This document shows, piece after piece, positions 10,470 to 19,378 of a stretch of 47,744 bases of DNA. The stretch comes from Pseudomonadales bacterium (lineage in GTDB: Bacteria > Pseudomonadota > Gammaproteobacteria > Pseudomonadales > Pseudohongiellaceae), in the NCBI GenBank assembly GCA_022821865.1, contig JAJECW010000048.1:1-47744 (forward strand). Direction: 5' to 3'. How positions within the stretch are numbered: position 1 is the first letter of the stretch; the number at the start of each line of letters is the position of its first letter. The position numbers and the translations under genes are program-made. The notes beneath the pieces are model-generated. The model made no database searches. It had not been told where the DNA came from and saw only the letters and a program-made list of their open reading frames with translations.

Positions 10470-11303
10470 ATGCGCCTTCTGATTCCTTTTGTATTCCTGC
10501 TCTTGCCGGCCGGCGTAACCGCCGATGCGGTTTCCGCCGCGGCGGCCATGGAGAATCCGGCCAACCCCCTGGTGCTGATCAATACCGAGACCGGTCCCAT
10601 CCATGTTGAACTGCTTGCCAGCGAAGCGCCGGCCAATGTGGCGAACTTCCTTTCCCTGATGGAACCCCGGGAAGCCTCCCCGCCCGGAACGATTCCCGGT
10701 GCCCGGGGTTATTACGACGGCATGCGTTTTCACCGGGTGATTCCCGGCTTGCTGATTCAGGCGGGCAGCCCCGCATTGCACGGGGGCGGCAGGGAATTCA
10801 CTACCCTGGATGATGAAATCAACGCCGCATCCCTCGGCCTTGACGAGCAGGCCGTGCTGTTTGACAACGGCGGATTCAATCCCCTGCTCGGCATTCGCGA
10901 CAAGGACGACCTCGACGAAATCCTGCTGCGTCCGCTGTACCGCCGGCTGGGCATCGCCGGCAATGCCGAAGTCGCCTCGCGCCAGGATGAAATCCTCTCC
11001 GCCCTGACGGAAATGAGCCTGCAGGACGCCTACGTCCAACTCGGCTACCGCTACCGGAACGAAACCGCGACGCGAGCCCTGCGCCGGGGCATACTCGCCC
11101 TGGCCAACCGCGGACCCGGCGACAACGGCCCGGAGTTCTTCATCCTCCTGGCCGATGCTCCCCGCCTCGACGGCAAGTACACCGTGATCGGACGGATAGT
11201 CGAAGGCATGGCCACCGCCGACCGTATCGGAACCACCGCCATCGACCCCTTGGGCCTTACCTCTTCCGGGCGTCTGATATATTCTGTCCGCAGAATCAAC
11301 TGA
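10470..11303 (+). CDS. Exported cyclophilin-type peptidyl-prolyl isomerase with a large insert
   Basis: The ATG at 10470 has GGAG 5 nt upstream and opens a signal peptide (MRLLIPFVFLLLPAGVTA, cleavage after about residue 18), so the enzyme should act in the periplasm. The cyclophilin core is visible on both sides of an insert: VLINTETGPIHVELL and MRFHRVIPGLLIQAG before it, then GILALANRG and PEFFILLADAPRLDGKYTVIG after it. Residues about 119-205 are an extra helical segment of some 85 residues between the DDEIN strand and the ALAN strand, where PpiA has only a short loop. The usual SQFF of the active site is PEFF here, so catalysis may be altered. A longer open frame upstream of the signal peptide overlaps the MobA-like gene and is not coding. 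Confidence 0.85.
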   Translation: MRLLIPFVFLLLPAGVTADAVSAAAAMENPANPLVLINTETGPIHVELLASEAPANVANFLSLMEPREASPPGTIPGARGYYDGMRFHRVIPGLLIQAGSPALHGGGREFTTLDDEINAASLGLDEQAVLFDNGGFNPLLGIRDKDDLDEILLRPLYRRLGIAGNAEVASRQDEILSALTEMSLQDAYVQLGYRYRNETATRALRRGILALANRGPGDNGPEFFILLADAPRLDGKYTVIGRIVEGMATADRIGTTAIDPLGLTSSGRLIYSVRRIN

Positions 11304-11321
11304 GTTTGCCGTTAGCTTCCG

Positions 11322-11495
11322 ATGTCCAGAAAATCCAGAAAGCAGGCGAGCCAGGGCACCATCGCGCTTTGCCTGACCATTGGCGTGATCGTCGGCCTCG
11401 GGCTTGGCCGCTTCCTCGGCAATGTGCTGCTGTCCATGGCGCTATTCGGCCTGGTCGGGCTTGCCGCGGGCTGGTACTTCACTCGCAAGAAGTAG
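11322..11495 (+). CDS. Small two-helix membrane protein
   Basis: A 57-codon frame encodes a basic N-terminus (MSRKSRKQ), two hydrophobic helices (about residues 13-34 and 36-52) and a basic end (FTRKK). Gly-x-x-x-Gly spacing in GVIVGLGLGRFLG resembles a glycine zipper and suggests tight helix packing or self-association. It starts 18 nt after the cyclophilin stop, probably in the same transcript, and its last 17 nt overlap the convergent dinG. Function is unknown. Confidence 0.6.
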   Translation: MSRKSRKQASQGTIALCLTIGVIVGLGLGRFLGNVLLSMALFGLVGLAAGWYFTRKK

Positions 11496-13635
11496 ACTTG
11501 GGAGCCTGCGCCGCAGGCTCCTGAAGCGAAACATCCCGCTGCAGCAGTTCGCGCCGATAGGGCGGCAGCGAATCGAGAATTCGCTTGCCGTAGAACTTGC
11601 GCACCAGGCGCTCGTCGAACAGGGTTATGCGCCCGCGGTCGGTTTCGCTGCGCAACAGCCTGCCGCAGGCCTGTTTCAGCCGGAACACCGCCTGGGGCAG
11701 CGACAACTCCATGAAAGGATTGCGCTGTTCGCTTTCAAACCATTGTGCCAGGGTGGCTTCCACCGGATCCGTGGGCACTGAAAAAGGGATTTTCGCGATC
11801 ACGACATGGTCCAGGTACTTTCCCGGCAGGTCCACGCCCTCGGCAAAGCTGGCAAGGCCGAAAATCACGCTGGCCCTGCCCTTGTCGATCCGCTTCCGGT
11901 GCCTGCGCAGCAGATCATATTTCTGGTGATCATCCTGGCACAGCACCCGCCGGCGCCATTCTTCCGGCAGGCCATCGAGCACCTCGCGCATCTGCATGCG
12001 GCTGGAAAACAGCACCAGGGCGCCGCCGTCCGCATCGAGCATGCGCGGCAGGGAACGAATGATGCAGTCGGTGTGCCGCTGCTGCTCGGAAGGCTCGCAG
12101 CCCATTTTTGGCACTTCCAGACTCGCCGCCTCGGCAAAGGGAAAGGGGCTTGGAATGCTCAGAAAACTCGTGTGTTCGGGCAGGCCCGCGCGCATCCGCA
12201 GCATGGCGAACTCACCCAGGGCCGACAAGGTCGCCGAGGTCAGCACCGCGCCGGCGCAGCGTTGCCAGAGATTTTTTTCCAGATTGTCCGCCGCCAGCAC
12301 GGGGCTCGAGGAAATTCCGATATCCGCTTCCGCATTTTCCCGCTCCCGGTCGAAACCGAGCCATCGCGCCCGGGGCGCCTTGCCGCTTTCATCCGCGCAA
12401 GCGTAGCTTTCCCACAGGGCGCGGTTGGTCATGGCGCGGTCGAGCAGCCTGCCAACGGCGGGAAACCAGGTTTCCGCCTTCTCCGCGTCCGTGTCGCCCT
12501 CATCTTCAAGCTGTTGCCGAAAATGCTCCCGGAGCCGGTCGAGCCCGTTTTCGAGTTCGCCGAACAATGCCGCGAGACCACCGGCCAGCTCGCGCAACTC
12601 CCCAGGGGCCTCACCCCGGGGAAAGCTTTGGGTAATACGGTCGCGATAACTGTCGCCTTCGCTGCGCCTCAATTCCCGCAGCAGCAAGTACGCCATTCGC
12701 AGTCGATTACCCAGTTCCGCCAGCAACTTTTTTAATTCTTCGACATCATGGTTTTCCAAGACCTGTTGATCCCGCATTTTCCCCAATATTTTTTCGCTGC
12801 GTTCCAGCCATGCGCTTTCCGCCTTGACGCGGATACTGTGGGCAAAATGGCGATTGCTTTTTTCCGGCAGGTGGTGGGCTTCATCGAATACGTAAATGCT
12901 TTTTTCCGGCGCCGGCAGCACCACGCCGCCGCCAAGGGCCAGGTCGGTCAGCACCAGGTCCTGGTTGGCGACAATACAGTCGGCCTTGTCGAGATCGAAT
13001 CTGGCGTTGTAGAAGCAGCATTTGCGGTATAGCCGGCAGCGCGGCCCGGAACACTCGCCGCGCTGGGCGGCGAGGGGAAACCAGCGGTCATTGGCCAGGG
13101 GTTCGCGCCATTCATCCCGGTCGCCTCGCCAATGCCCGTTTTCCAGTTCCCGCCGCATTTCTTCCCAGAGTTCGAGATCGGCGCTGGCGGCATCCGGCGG
13201 GTTTTCCGCGAACAGATCCCGCAGGGCGGCGCGGCTGTCGTCGCCGTGAAGCAGATTTTCCAGTTTCAGGCGGCACAGATAGCGTCCCCTCCCCTTGGCC
13301 AGGGCAAAGTGGAAGCGCAGGTCAGAGGATTCCAGCAGTTGCGGAATATCCTTGTGGACGAGCTGCTCCTGGAGGGAGATGGTCGCCGTTGCGACAATCA
13401 GCTTGCGTTCGGACTCCATGGCCAGCGGCAGGGCGCCGAGCAGATAGGCCAGGGTCTTGCCGGTGCCGGTGCCGGCTTCCACCACGCAGATGGCCCCCCC
13501 GCCCTCTTCGCCTTGCCGGGAAAGGGTATTGAAAATTTCAGCGATCATTCGCCGCTGCCCGGACCGCGGGCGAAAATTCCGGGCGGCAAGAATCCGCCGG
13601 TACTCCGACTGAATCTGTTGTTTGAGGGAGTCCAC
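11479..13635 (-). CDS. dinG: ATP-dependent DNA helicase DinG
   Basis: This is an XPD-like superfamily 2 helicase with 5'-3' polarity and an iron-sulfur cluster, acting on R-loops, D-loops and replication-transcription conflicts. The 718-residue length matches E. coli DinG (716 aa). Walker A EAGTGTGKT is at 53-61 and the DEAH box at 252-255. The four Fe-S cysteines C122, C196, C201 and C207 keep the spacing of the E. coli ligands (120, 194, 199, 205). The C-terminal tail LQEPAAQAP is encoded by a family B terminal palindrome at 11500-11522, so the end of the gene has been altered by a repeat. It overlaps the small membrane protein gene tail to tail. Confidence 0.96.
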   Translation of the reverse strand: MDSLKQQIQSEYRRILAARNFRPRSGQRRMIAEIFNTLSRQGEEGGGAICVVEAGTGTGKTLAYLLGALPLAMESERKLIVATATISLQEQLVHKDIPQLLESSDLRFHFALAKGRGRYLCRLKLENLLHGDDSRAALRDLFAENPPDAASADLELWEEMRRELENGHWRGDRDEWREPLANDRWFPLAAQRGECSGPRCRLYRKCCFYNARFDLDKADCIVANQDLVLTDLALGGGVVLPAPEKSIYVFDEAHHLPEKSNRHFAHSIRVKAESAWLERSEKILGKMRDQQVLENHDVEELKKLLAELGNRLRMAYLLLRELRRSEGDSYRDRITQSFPRGEAPGELRELAGGLAALFGELENGLDRLREHFRQQLEDEGDTDAEKAETWFPAVGRLLDRAMTNRALWESYACADESGKAPRARWLGFDRERENAEADIGISSSPVLAADNLEKNLWQRCAGAVLTSATLSALGEFAMLRMRAGLPEHTSFLSIPSPFPFAEAASLEVPKMGCEPSEQQRHTDCIIRSLPRMLDADGGALVLFSSRMQMREVLDGLPEEWRRRVLCQDDHQKYDLLRRHRKRIDKGRASVIFGLASFAEGVDLPGKYLDHVVIAKIPFSVPTDPVEATLAQWFESEQRNPFMELSLPQAVFRLKQACGRLLRSETDRGRITLFDERLVRKFYGKRILDSLPPYRRELLQRDVSLQEPAAQAPKSTSCE
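11500..11522. repeat. Family B solo terminal palindrome
   Basis: GGAGCCTGCGCCGCAGGCTCC is almost perfectly palindromic and equals the two ends of the family B element joined without the interior. It lies within the last codons of dinG and just past the small membrane protein gene. Confidence 0.75.
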
Positions 13636-13704
13636 GGGCCTGCTGCTGCCCCGATCAGAAAAGCGACGGAAAAGTATAGCACCGCGCCCCGATAATCCTC
13701 ATTC

Positions 13705-13746
13705 CCGTCATTCCGCGCGAAGCGAAGCGCAGTCGCAGAATGACGG
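13705..13746. repeat. Family C REP-like palindrome
   Basis: A full unit with GTCATTCC and GAATGACGG ends around the core GCGCGAAGCGAAGCGCAG. It lies between the divergent dinG and the DUF349 gene. Confidence 0.8.
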
Positions 13747-13756
13747 AAAGAAGGCG

Positions 13757-13778
13757 AGGAGCCTGCGCCGCAGGCTCC
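13757..13778. repeat. Family B solo terminal palindrome
   Basis: AGGAGCCTGCG/CCGCAGGCTCC forms a GC-rich hairpin with almost no loop, 10 bp after the family C unit. Same sequence as at 11500 and 47010. Confidence 0.75.
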
Positions 13779-13861
13779 GACCCCGGCTGAACGCATACGC
13801 CGCAAGCTTGCGGTTCTGTTACACTGGCCACCGTTCGCCAAAGCTGACCACGGGCAGAGCC

Positions 13862-15550
13862 ATGCAGGCGACCGAAACTACCGAATCAGAATCCATAGCC
13901 GCACAGCCGGATTCCGCCGATTCCGGACCCGGCGAGGCAGTTGCCGCTGCCGATTTCCCACCCGAGTTGATCGGAAAACTGGCTAAAATCAGCCACAAGC
14001 AGAGCCAGGAGCTCGCCAATCTGCGGCGCAGCTTCGAAAGAGCCGGCAGGCCGGACCCGGACAACGAGCACTGGCAATCCCTGCGGCAACTGCTGGAAAA
14101 AAACCAACAGTTTCAGCGGCAATTGAGGGAACGGCTGCGGGAGCAGCTCGGGAAACTGACCGAAGCGCTGGAAACCGGCCAGTCCAAAGACGCCCTGGCG
14201 CTGTGGGACCGCATCCAGGGCAATATTCAGCAATGCACGGGCAAGCTGCGTGTTGCCATGCAGAAGGAAGCCAACGCCAGCAAGGGACAGGTGCTGGAAC
14301 TCCGCAAATGGCGCAGCTACGCCGCCACGCAAAAAAAGCAGGAACTGATTGCCGAAATGAAAGCGTTGCCCGAGGCGGGGCTCGCGCCCCGCGACCTGGG
14401 CAAGCAGATTCAACTCATGCACGACCAGTGGAAAACCCTGGGCAGGTCCGAGCAGAATGAAAAGCTCTGGCGCGAATTCAAGAAACTGTCCGATCAGGCT
14501 CATGCACCCTGCAAGGCGTATTTTCGTGAACGCAAGCAACTCATGGCGCAAAATCTGGAAGTTCGCGGGGAACTTTGTGAGCGACTTGAACAGAAACTTG
14601 CCGAACTCGGCGACCAGCCGGTTCACATTCTCAAACTGAACCAGTTGATAGCCGAGTGCAATGCGTCCTGGAAGCGGCATGCCCCGGTGGAACAGTCAAA
14701 GATCAAGCCGTTGCAGAAACGCTATTACGCGACCCTGAAGCAGCTCACCAGCCTGCGCAAGGAAGCCGTGGCAAAAAATGCGCAGCGCAAGCGCTCCCTG
14801 CTCGAGCAGGCGCAGCAACTTGCCGGGCAGGATGACGAGTCGGCTGCGGCCAATGCGGCGAAGCGGCTGCAGTCCGAATGGAAAAAAATCGGGCCAGCGG
14901 ACTTTCGCGAGGAAAAACGCCTGCGGGAATCATTCCAGAAAGCCTGCGACGGAGTTTTCAGGCAGCAGCGGGAGGCGCGGGAAAAACGCCGGGAACTTGC
15001 CAGACCGCCGGCGGAGAGGCGCCATGATGAAAGGCTTGCCGGACTTGGGCCCCGCGCCGGTTTTCTGGAAAAAATCGAAGCCAGCCTGTTCAGCGCCGGC
15101 AACGCCGAGCGCTTCAGCGAGTTGCATCAGGCCATCGAAACCGCGCAATGGGAGCAATTGCCCGCAACTGATGATTCCTGTGGGAAGGCGCTCGCCGACC
15201 GCCTCCAGGCGCTGCTTGCCGCCGGCTCATTGACCGAACTCGGCTCCCAGGCCGAAGCCTGCGAGCGGCGGCAGCGCCAGGCGCTGGTCCGGTTCGAAAT
15301 CGACGCCGGACTCAATTCGCCGCGGGAAGACCAGTCCCTGCGCATGGAATTGCAGTTGCAGCAACTCACCAGCGGCTTTGGCAAACGCGGCCCGGACAAC
15401 AAGCAGCTCGCGGCCAGCCTGCGGGATGCGGAAATCGCCCTCGCCTGTTCCGGCCCCCTGAGCCCCGAAGCCCGCAAGTCGCTCGGCCAGCGGCTGCAAA
15501 AGCTGCGCCAGCGGCTCAGTTCACGCCCGCCCCTTTCGCGAAGCGGCTGA
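13862..15550 (+). CDS. DUF349 domain-containing coiled-coil protein
   Basis: The 562-residue protein is nearly all helical and highly charged, with repeated DUF349-type units. Recurrent motifs such as LMHDQWKTLGRSEQNEKLWREFKKLSDQA and LQSEWKKIGPADFREEKRLRESFQKA (shown here only as landmarks around residues 180-210 and 335-365) follow the W-K-x-I/L-G pattern of that family. DUF349 proteins have no established biochemical role. The ATG at 13862 follows a weak GCAGAG. A longer frame from 13622 would be read through repeats C and B and is rejected. Its last 35 nt overlap the convergent acyltransferase gene. Confidence 0.8.
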   Translation: MQATETTESESIAAQPDSADSGPGEAVAAADFPPELIGKLAKISHKQSQELANLRRSFERAGRPDPDNEHWQSLRQLLEKNQQFQRQLRERLREQLGKLTEALETGQSKDALALWDRIQGNIQQCTGKLRVAMQKEANASKGQVLELRKWRSYAATQKKQELIAEMKALPEAGLAPRDLGKQIQLMHDQWKTLGRSEQNEKLWREFKKLSDQAHAPCKAYFRERKQLMAQNLEVRGELCERLEQKLAELGDQPVHILKLNQLIAECNASWKRHAPVEQSKIKPLQKRYYATLKQLTSLRKEAVAKNAQRKRSLLEQAQQLAGQDDESAAANAAKRLQSEWKKIGPADFREEKRLRESFQKACDGVFRQQREAREKRRELARPPAERRHDERLAGLGPRAGFLEKIEASLFSAGNAERFSELHQAIETAQWEQLPATDDSCGKALADRLQALLAAGSLTELGSQAEACERRQRQALVRFEIDAGLNSPREDQSLRMELQLQQLTSGFGKRGPDNKQLAASLRDAEIALACSGPLSPEARKSLGQRLQKLRQRLSSRPPLSRSG

Positions 15551-16703
15551 TCACGGGATTGGCGTAGCCGTAAAGCCAGATTTTGCGCAGGTTCGGATCC
15601 ACCCTGGCCAGACGCCGGTCGAAGCGTTCCCGGGAGTGGATATCCCCATGGCGCCCCCCTGCAACTTCCGCCAATTCCGGCGCCAGCGCCTCACCTTCCC
15701 GCAGCAGGATTTCCAGTGCCCGGTAGTTGGTCGGATGAAGCCGGTAATTGTGGATGATCTGCCGGTCCACGACCGCTGCCACTTCTTCCGCGTCATCGGA
15801 TCCGCAAGGCAATTCTTCGCCGAAAGTCACATGCACCCTGCCCTTGAAGCCGGTCATGCCGGCGGCGATGCTGTGCAGGTCGCCGGCTTCGGTGCGGGTG
15901 AATCCGCCCGTGGTTTCCACTTCCCGCAGTTCCCGGGCTTTCAGGGCGTCGCAGGGATCGAACTCATAGGAAATCGCCACGGGAACAATATGCAACCGGG
16001 CCAGACTTCCGCTCAGGGGCAGTCTTCTGGCGCCCATGGCGAGCATCTTGAGCAGCGCCGGATCGGTGCGGTCGATACCATTCTTGGCGCGCCCTTCGCG
16101 CTGGGCGAGCCACACATTCTCGCCGCCGGCCACGCAGTGATGGATGTACTCCGATAACAGTTTCAGCGCCAACAGCCGCTCGCGTCCCTTTAGCGAGCGA
16201 TGCACGATAAAGCTCTTGTTCGCCCGCATGAGGTCGGCAACCCAGGGCCGTTTGAGCAGATTATCGCCCACGCCGATCTGCAAGGTGGTGAACCCGGCGC
16301 GATGCAACAGCAGATTGGTGAATGCCGGGTCCATGACGATATCGCGATGATTGCTCAGAAACAGATAGGACTTCGCCGGGTCGAGCTTTTCCAGGCCCTG
16401 TTGGCTCAGGCCCCGGGTCGCGGAAGAGACTGTGCGTTCCATATACACCGCGACCACCCGCTGCATGCTGTCCACATCGCATACCGGATCGATGAAACTG
16501 CGCAGGCGGCGGGTGACCAGGGTACGCAGCAATCCGGGCAGCCAACGGGAGAGACGGGGACTGTGGAAGGCCGCCATGGTGTCGAGAAATTCCCGATCTT
16601 GCAGCAGACGATCCAGCACCGGCCGGATCTCGTGATCGCGGTAGGGCCGGATGGCGGAAAACGGGTCCTGCTGCTTCCCGCTATCGGTTTGTGTTGATTC
16701 CAT
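15516..16703 (-). CDS. 1-acyl-sn-glycerol-3-phosphate acyltransferase-like protein
   Basis: A 395-residue PlsC/GPAT-type acyltransferase, expected to transfer acyl chains to a glycerophosphate backbone at the membrane. The catalytic block is LSNHRDIVMDPAF (H119). The aspartate at the usual end of the motif is six residues after the histidine instead of five, and a second aspartate follows at H+2. The later block WLAQREGRAKNG corresponds to the phosphate-binding EGxR motif of the family. It lies 56 nt after sbcB on the same strand and is probably co-transcribed, an association with no obvious functional link. The lipid substrate cannot be assigned. Confidence 0.78.
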   Translation of the reverse strand: MESTQTDSGKQQDPFSAIRPYRDHEIRPVLDRLLQDREFLDTMAAFHSPRLSRWLPGLLRTLVTRRLRSFIDPVCDVDSMQRVVAVYMERTVSSATRGLSQQGLEKLDPAKSYLFLSNHRDIVMDPAFTNLLLHRAGFTTLQIGVGDNLLKRPWVADLMRANKSFIVHRSLKGRERLLALKLLSEYIHHCVAGGENVWLAQREGRAKNGIDRTDPALLKMLAMGARRLPLSGSLARLHIVPVAISYEFDPCDALKARELREVETTGGFTRTEAGDLHSIAAGMTGFKGRVHVTFGEELPCGSDDAEEVAAVVDRQIIHNYRLHPTNYRALEILLREGEALAPELAEVAGGRHGDIHSRERFDRRLARVDPNLRKIWLYGYANPVISRFAKGAGVN

Positions 16704-16759
16704 GGGGAGGACGGGGGCATCAATCCCGGAAGCGGAAATAGTATGGCGCTTGCGGCGGG

Positions 16760-18178
16760 CTATGCAACCGCGGCGCGAATATCGGCCACGTAGCTGGTTA
16801 CTTCGCCAAGGATCGCATCACGGTTGGGAAACTCGCCGGATTCGGCCTGCGCCAGGGACCGCTCGTAGTCCGCCAGGGCTTTCGGATCATTCAGCCGCTC
16901 ACGGCGAAAATCCCCCCATTTGCCGGTCTCGTCCGCGGAGAGCGTTTCGGGATAATTGCGCGCCCGGTAGCGGAACAGCATTTCCGGCAGGCGCGGGTCG
17001 CGGAACGGCAGGTCCATCCGGCCCAGGTCACCGGGCTCTATATCGCGCAGGGTTTCCATGAGGGTCCGGTCGCTGTCGCTGAAAAAGCCGCTGTAAATCA
17101 TGAAGTCCGGGTCTTCTTCCCGGCTGCGGAAACCATCCCCCTGATACAACTGGCAAAACCGCTCCATCAATTCCGGCCTGGCGGCGAGAAATTCCCAATG
17201 TTCGCGGCAGGCGTCGTGATCGATGCCAAACTCCGCCGCCCGCTCGGCCGGCAGCACCGCCGGGGAGGTCACCACCGGACAATGATTGCGGCTGATGACT
17301 TTTAACGGCAGCCGCTCGCCTCTGTCCTGGTCCCGGGGCGCAAACAGGCGCTCGCCAAGTTGTTCCGGGCTCAGTTCCGCCCACTGCCTGGGGTCAACGC
17401 GCAAATCGTACGCCACCACGCCATTGCTGTTCACCGGATGCGCGCCCAGGGGAATCACCAGCGCGAGGCAGCCCTGCCGCGCCGGGTATCTGCCGGATAC
17501 ATGCAACACCGGCTTGTGGCTGGACAGATTCATTTCGGCGGCAACCCGGGATTTGTGGCGCAACCGGTAGACATGGTCAAACAGGCGCGGCTGCCGTTCC
17601 CGGATCAGCGCCGCGAAGGCGATGGTCGCCTTGACGTCCGACAGGGCGTCGTGGGCGTGTTCGTGTTCCAGTCCATTGGCCGCGCATAGCGATTCGAGAG
17701 CGAAAGTTACCGCGCCTTCTTCGGTTTTCGGCCAGTTGACGCCTTCGGGCCGGGTGGCGGCGCAAAGCCTGCCCATATCGATAATGTCCCAGCGAGAATT
17801 GCCATTGCGCCACTCGTGCTCGTAGGCGTCGAAGAAATTGCGGTAGAGCAACTGCCGGGTGAGTTCGTCGTCGAAGCGGATGTTGTTGTAGCCGGCGACA
17901 CAGGTTCCCGGCTTGCTGAATTCCTCGCGGATGCGGCCAATGAATTCAGCCTCGCCCACGCCCTTTTCCAGCGCGGTCTGCGGCGTGATGCCGGTAATCA
18001 GGCAGGCCATGGGATCCGGCAGGAAATCCGGCGCGGGCCGGCAATAAAGCACGAGTGGCTCACCCAGGGGCTTGAGGTTCTCATCGGTTCGCAACCCGGC
18101 AAACTGCGACGCCCGGCCCCGGCGCGCATCGCTGCCAAAACTCTCAAAGTCGTACCAATAGATCGAGTTGTCGGTCAT
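16760..18178 (-). CDS. sbcB: Exodeoxyribonuclease I
   Basis: This is a processive 3'-5' single-strand DNA exonuclease used in recombination and mismatch repair. The 472 residues align end to end with E. coli ExoI (475 aa). DEDDh catalytic residues are visible: D10 and E12 in YWYDFESFG, the aspartate in YNNIRFDDELTR, and the His and Asp of HAHDALSDV. The C-terminal SH3-like and helical domains are represented by VLHVSGRYPA and by LFRYRARNYPETL near the end. The start is an ATG 167 bp from the divergent pyrB start. Confidence 0.97.
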   Translation of the reverse strand: MTDNSIYWYDFESFGSDARRGRASQFAGLRTDENLKPLGEPLVLYCRPAPDFLPDPMACLITGITPQTALEKGVGEAEFIGRIREEFSKPGTCVAGYNNIRFDDELTRQLLYRNFFDAYEHEWRNGNSRWDIIDMGRLCAATRPEGVNWPKTEEGAVTFALESLCAANGLEHEHAHDALSDVKATIAFAALIRERQPRLFDHVYRLRHKSRVAAEMNLSSHKPVLHVSGRYPARQGCLALVIPLGAHPVNSNGVVAYDLRVDPRQWAELSPEQLGERLFAPRDQDRGERLPLKVISRNHCPVVTSPAVLPAERAAEFGIDHDACREHWEFLAARPELMERFCQLYQGDGFRSREEDPDFMIYSGFFSDSDRTLMETLRDIEPGDLGRMDLPFRDPRLPEMLFRYRARNYPETLSADETGKWGDFRRERLNDPKALADYERSLAQAESGEFPNRDAILGEVTSYVADIRAAVA

Positions 18179-18345
18179 CGCGCCGTGGTGTCGGTTCGGA
18201 GATTGCGGCTTCGATCCGTTGCCGCCGGATGGCGACTCGGGACCGCGTGTTTCACGTATCCTCGTTCGATGCTCATGTCTGGCGATATGTTGTAGTATTC
18301 GAACAGCCGGAAACAGCCTGCCGGCCTGTTTTCCGGAAGATTTCC

Positions 18346-19362
18346 ATGGATTTTCGCGGCGCCCATATCATCAGCGTACAACAGTTCCAGCGGTCGGATG
18401 TCGAGCGGATTTTCGACGTGGCCGACAGTATGGAGCCTTTCGCGCAGCGAAAACAAGTGAGCAAAGCGCTCGACGGCGCCATCCTCGGCAACATGTTCTT
18501 CGAACCGAGCACCCGCACCAGGGTAAGCTTCGGCTGCGCCTTCAACATGCTCGGCGGGCACGTGCGGGAAACCGCCGAAATCGGGGCATCCTCGATCACC
18601 AAGGGTGAGTCGCTTTACGATACGGCGCGAGTCATCAGCGGTTACAGCGACGTCATCGTCATGCGCCACCCCCGGGCCGGTTCGGTGGCCGAGTTCGCGG
18701 CAGCGAGCCGCGTACCGGTGATCAACGGCGGCGACGGCATCAACGAACATCCGTCCCAGGCCCTGCTTGACCTCTATACAATCCGCAAGGAACTTCAGTC
18801 CGGGCAACGCGGCATCGACGGCATGCATATCGGCATGGTCGGCGATCTGAAACACGGCCGCACGGTGCATTCGCTTTCGCGTTTGCTGCAGTTGTACGAC
18901 AACATCAGCTTCAACCTGATCTCGCCGAAGCAATTGCGCATGCCTCCCGAGATCGTCGCCGACCTGCGCGCGGCGGGCCACAAGGTGAGCCAGACCGAGG
19001 ACATGGCAAAGGGGCTGCACGACAACGACACCGTCTATCTCACCCGCATCCAGGAAGAACGCTTCGCCAGCCGGCTCGAAGCCGACGTCTACCGGGGCCG
19101 CTTCCGGCTCAACCAGGCGATCTACACGCGGCATTGCCAGCCCAATACCGTAATCATGCACCCGCTGCCGCGGGACACCCGCGCCGAAGCCAACGAACTC
19201 GACGAGGATCTGAATCAGCATCCGAACCTCGCCATCTTCAGGCAGACCGACAACGGCGTGCTCGTGCGCATGGCGCTGTTCGCACTCGTGCTCGACGTCG
19301 TGGAGAAAGTGCCGCAACACGTCCAACGGGCCGGCTGGTATACCGGCCGCCGATTCGAATAG
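18346..19362 (+). CDS. pyrB: Aspartate carbamoyltransferase catalytic chain
   Basis: Condenses carbamoyl phosphate with aspartate in pyrimidine synthesis. The ATG at 18346 follows GGAAG and gives 338 residues; upstream codons in the same frame show no conservation. Key motifs are FFEPSTRTRVSF (carbamoyl-phosphate binding, STRTR at 55-59), SITKGESLYDT, VMRHPRAGS, GDLKHGRTVHSL and MHPLPRDTRAE. It resembles the E. coli catalytic chain (311 aa) more than the long Pseudomonas form, but carries a C-terminal extension ending AGWYTGRRFE. No pyrI or pyrC-like partner lies nearby; instead an amidase gene follows after 16 nt with its own strong ribosome site. Confidence 0.9.
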   Translation: MDFRGAHIISVQQFQRSDVERIFDVADSMEPFAQRKQVSKALDGAILGNMFFEPSTRTRVSFGCAFNMLGGHVRETAEIGASSITKGESLYDTARVISGYSDVIVMRHPRAGSVAEFAAASRVPVINGGDGINEHPSQALLDLYTIRKELQSGQRGIDGMHIGMVGDLKHGRTVHSLSRLLQLYDNISFNLISPKQLRMPPEIVADLRAAGHKVSQTEDMAKGLHDNDTVYLTRIQEERFASRLEADVYRGRFRLNQAIYTRHCQPNTVIMHPLPRDTRAEANELDEDLNQHPNLAIFRQTDNGVLVRMALFALVLDVVEKVPQHVQRAGWYTGRRFE

Positions 19363-19378
19363 CAGAAGGAGAACCGCC

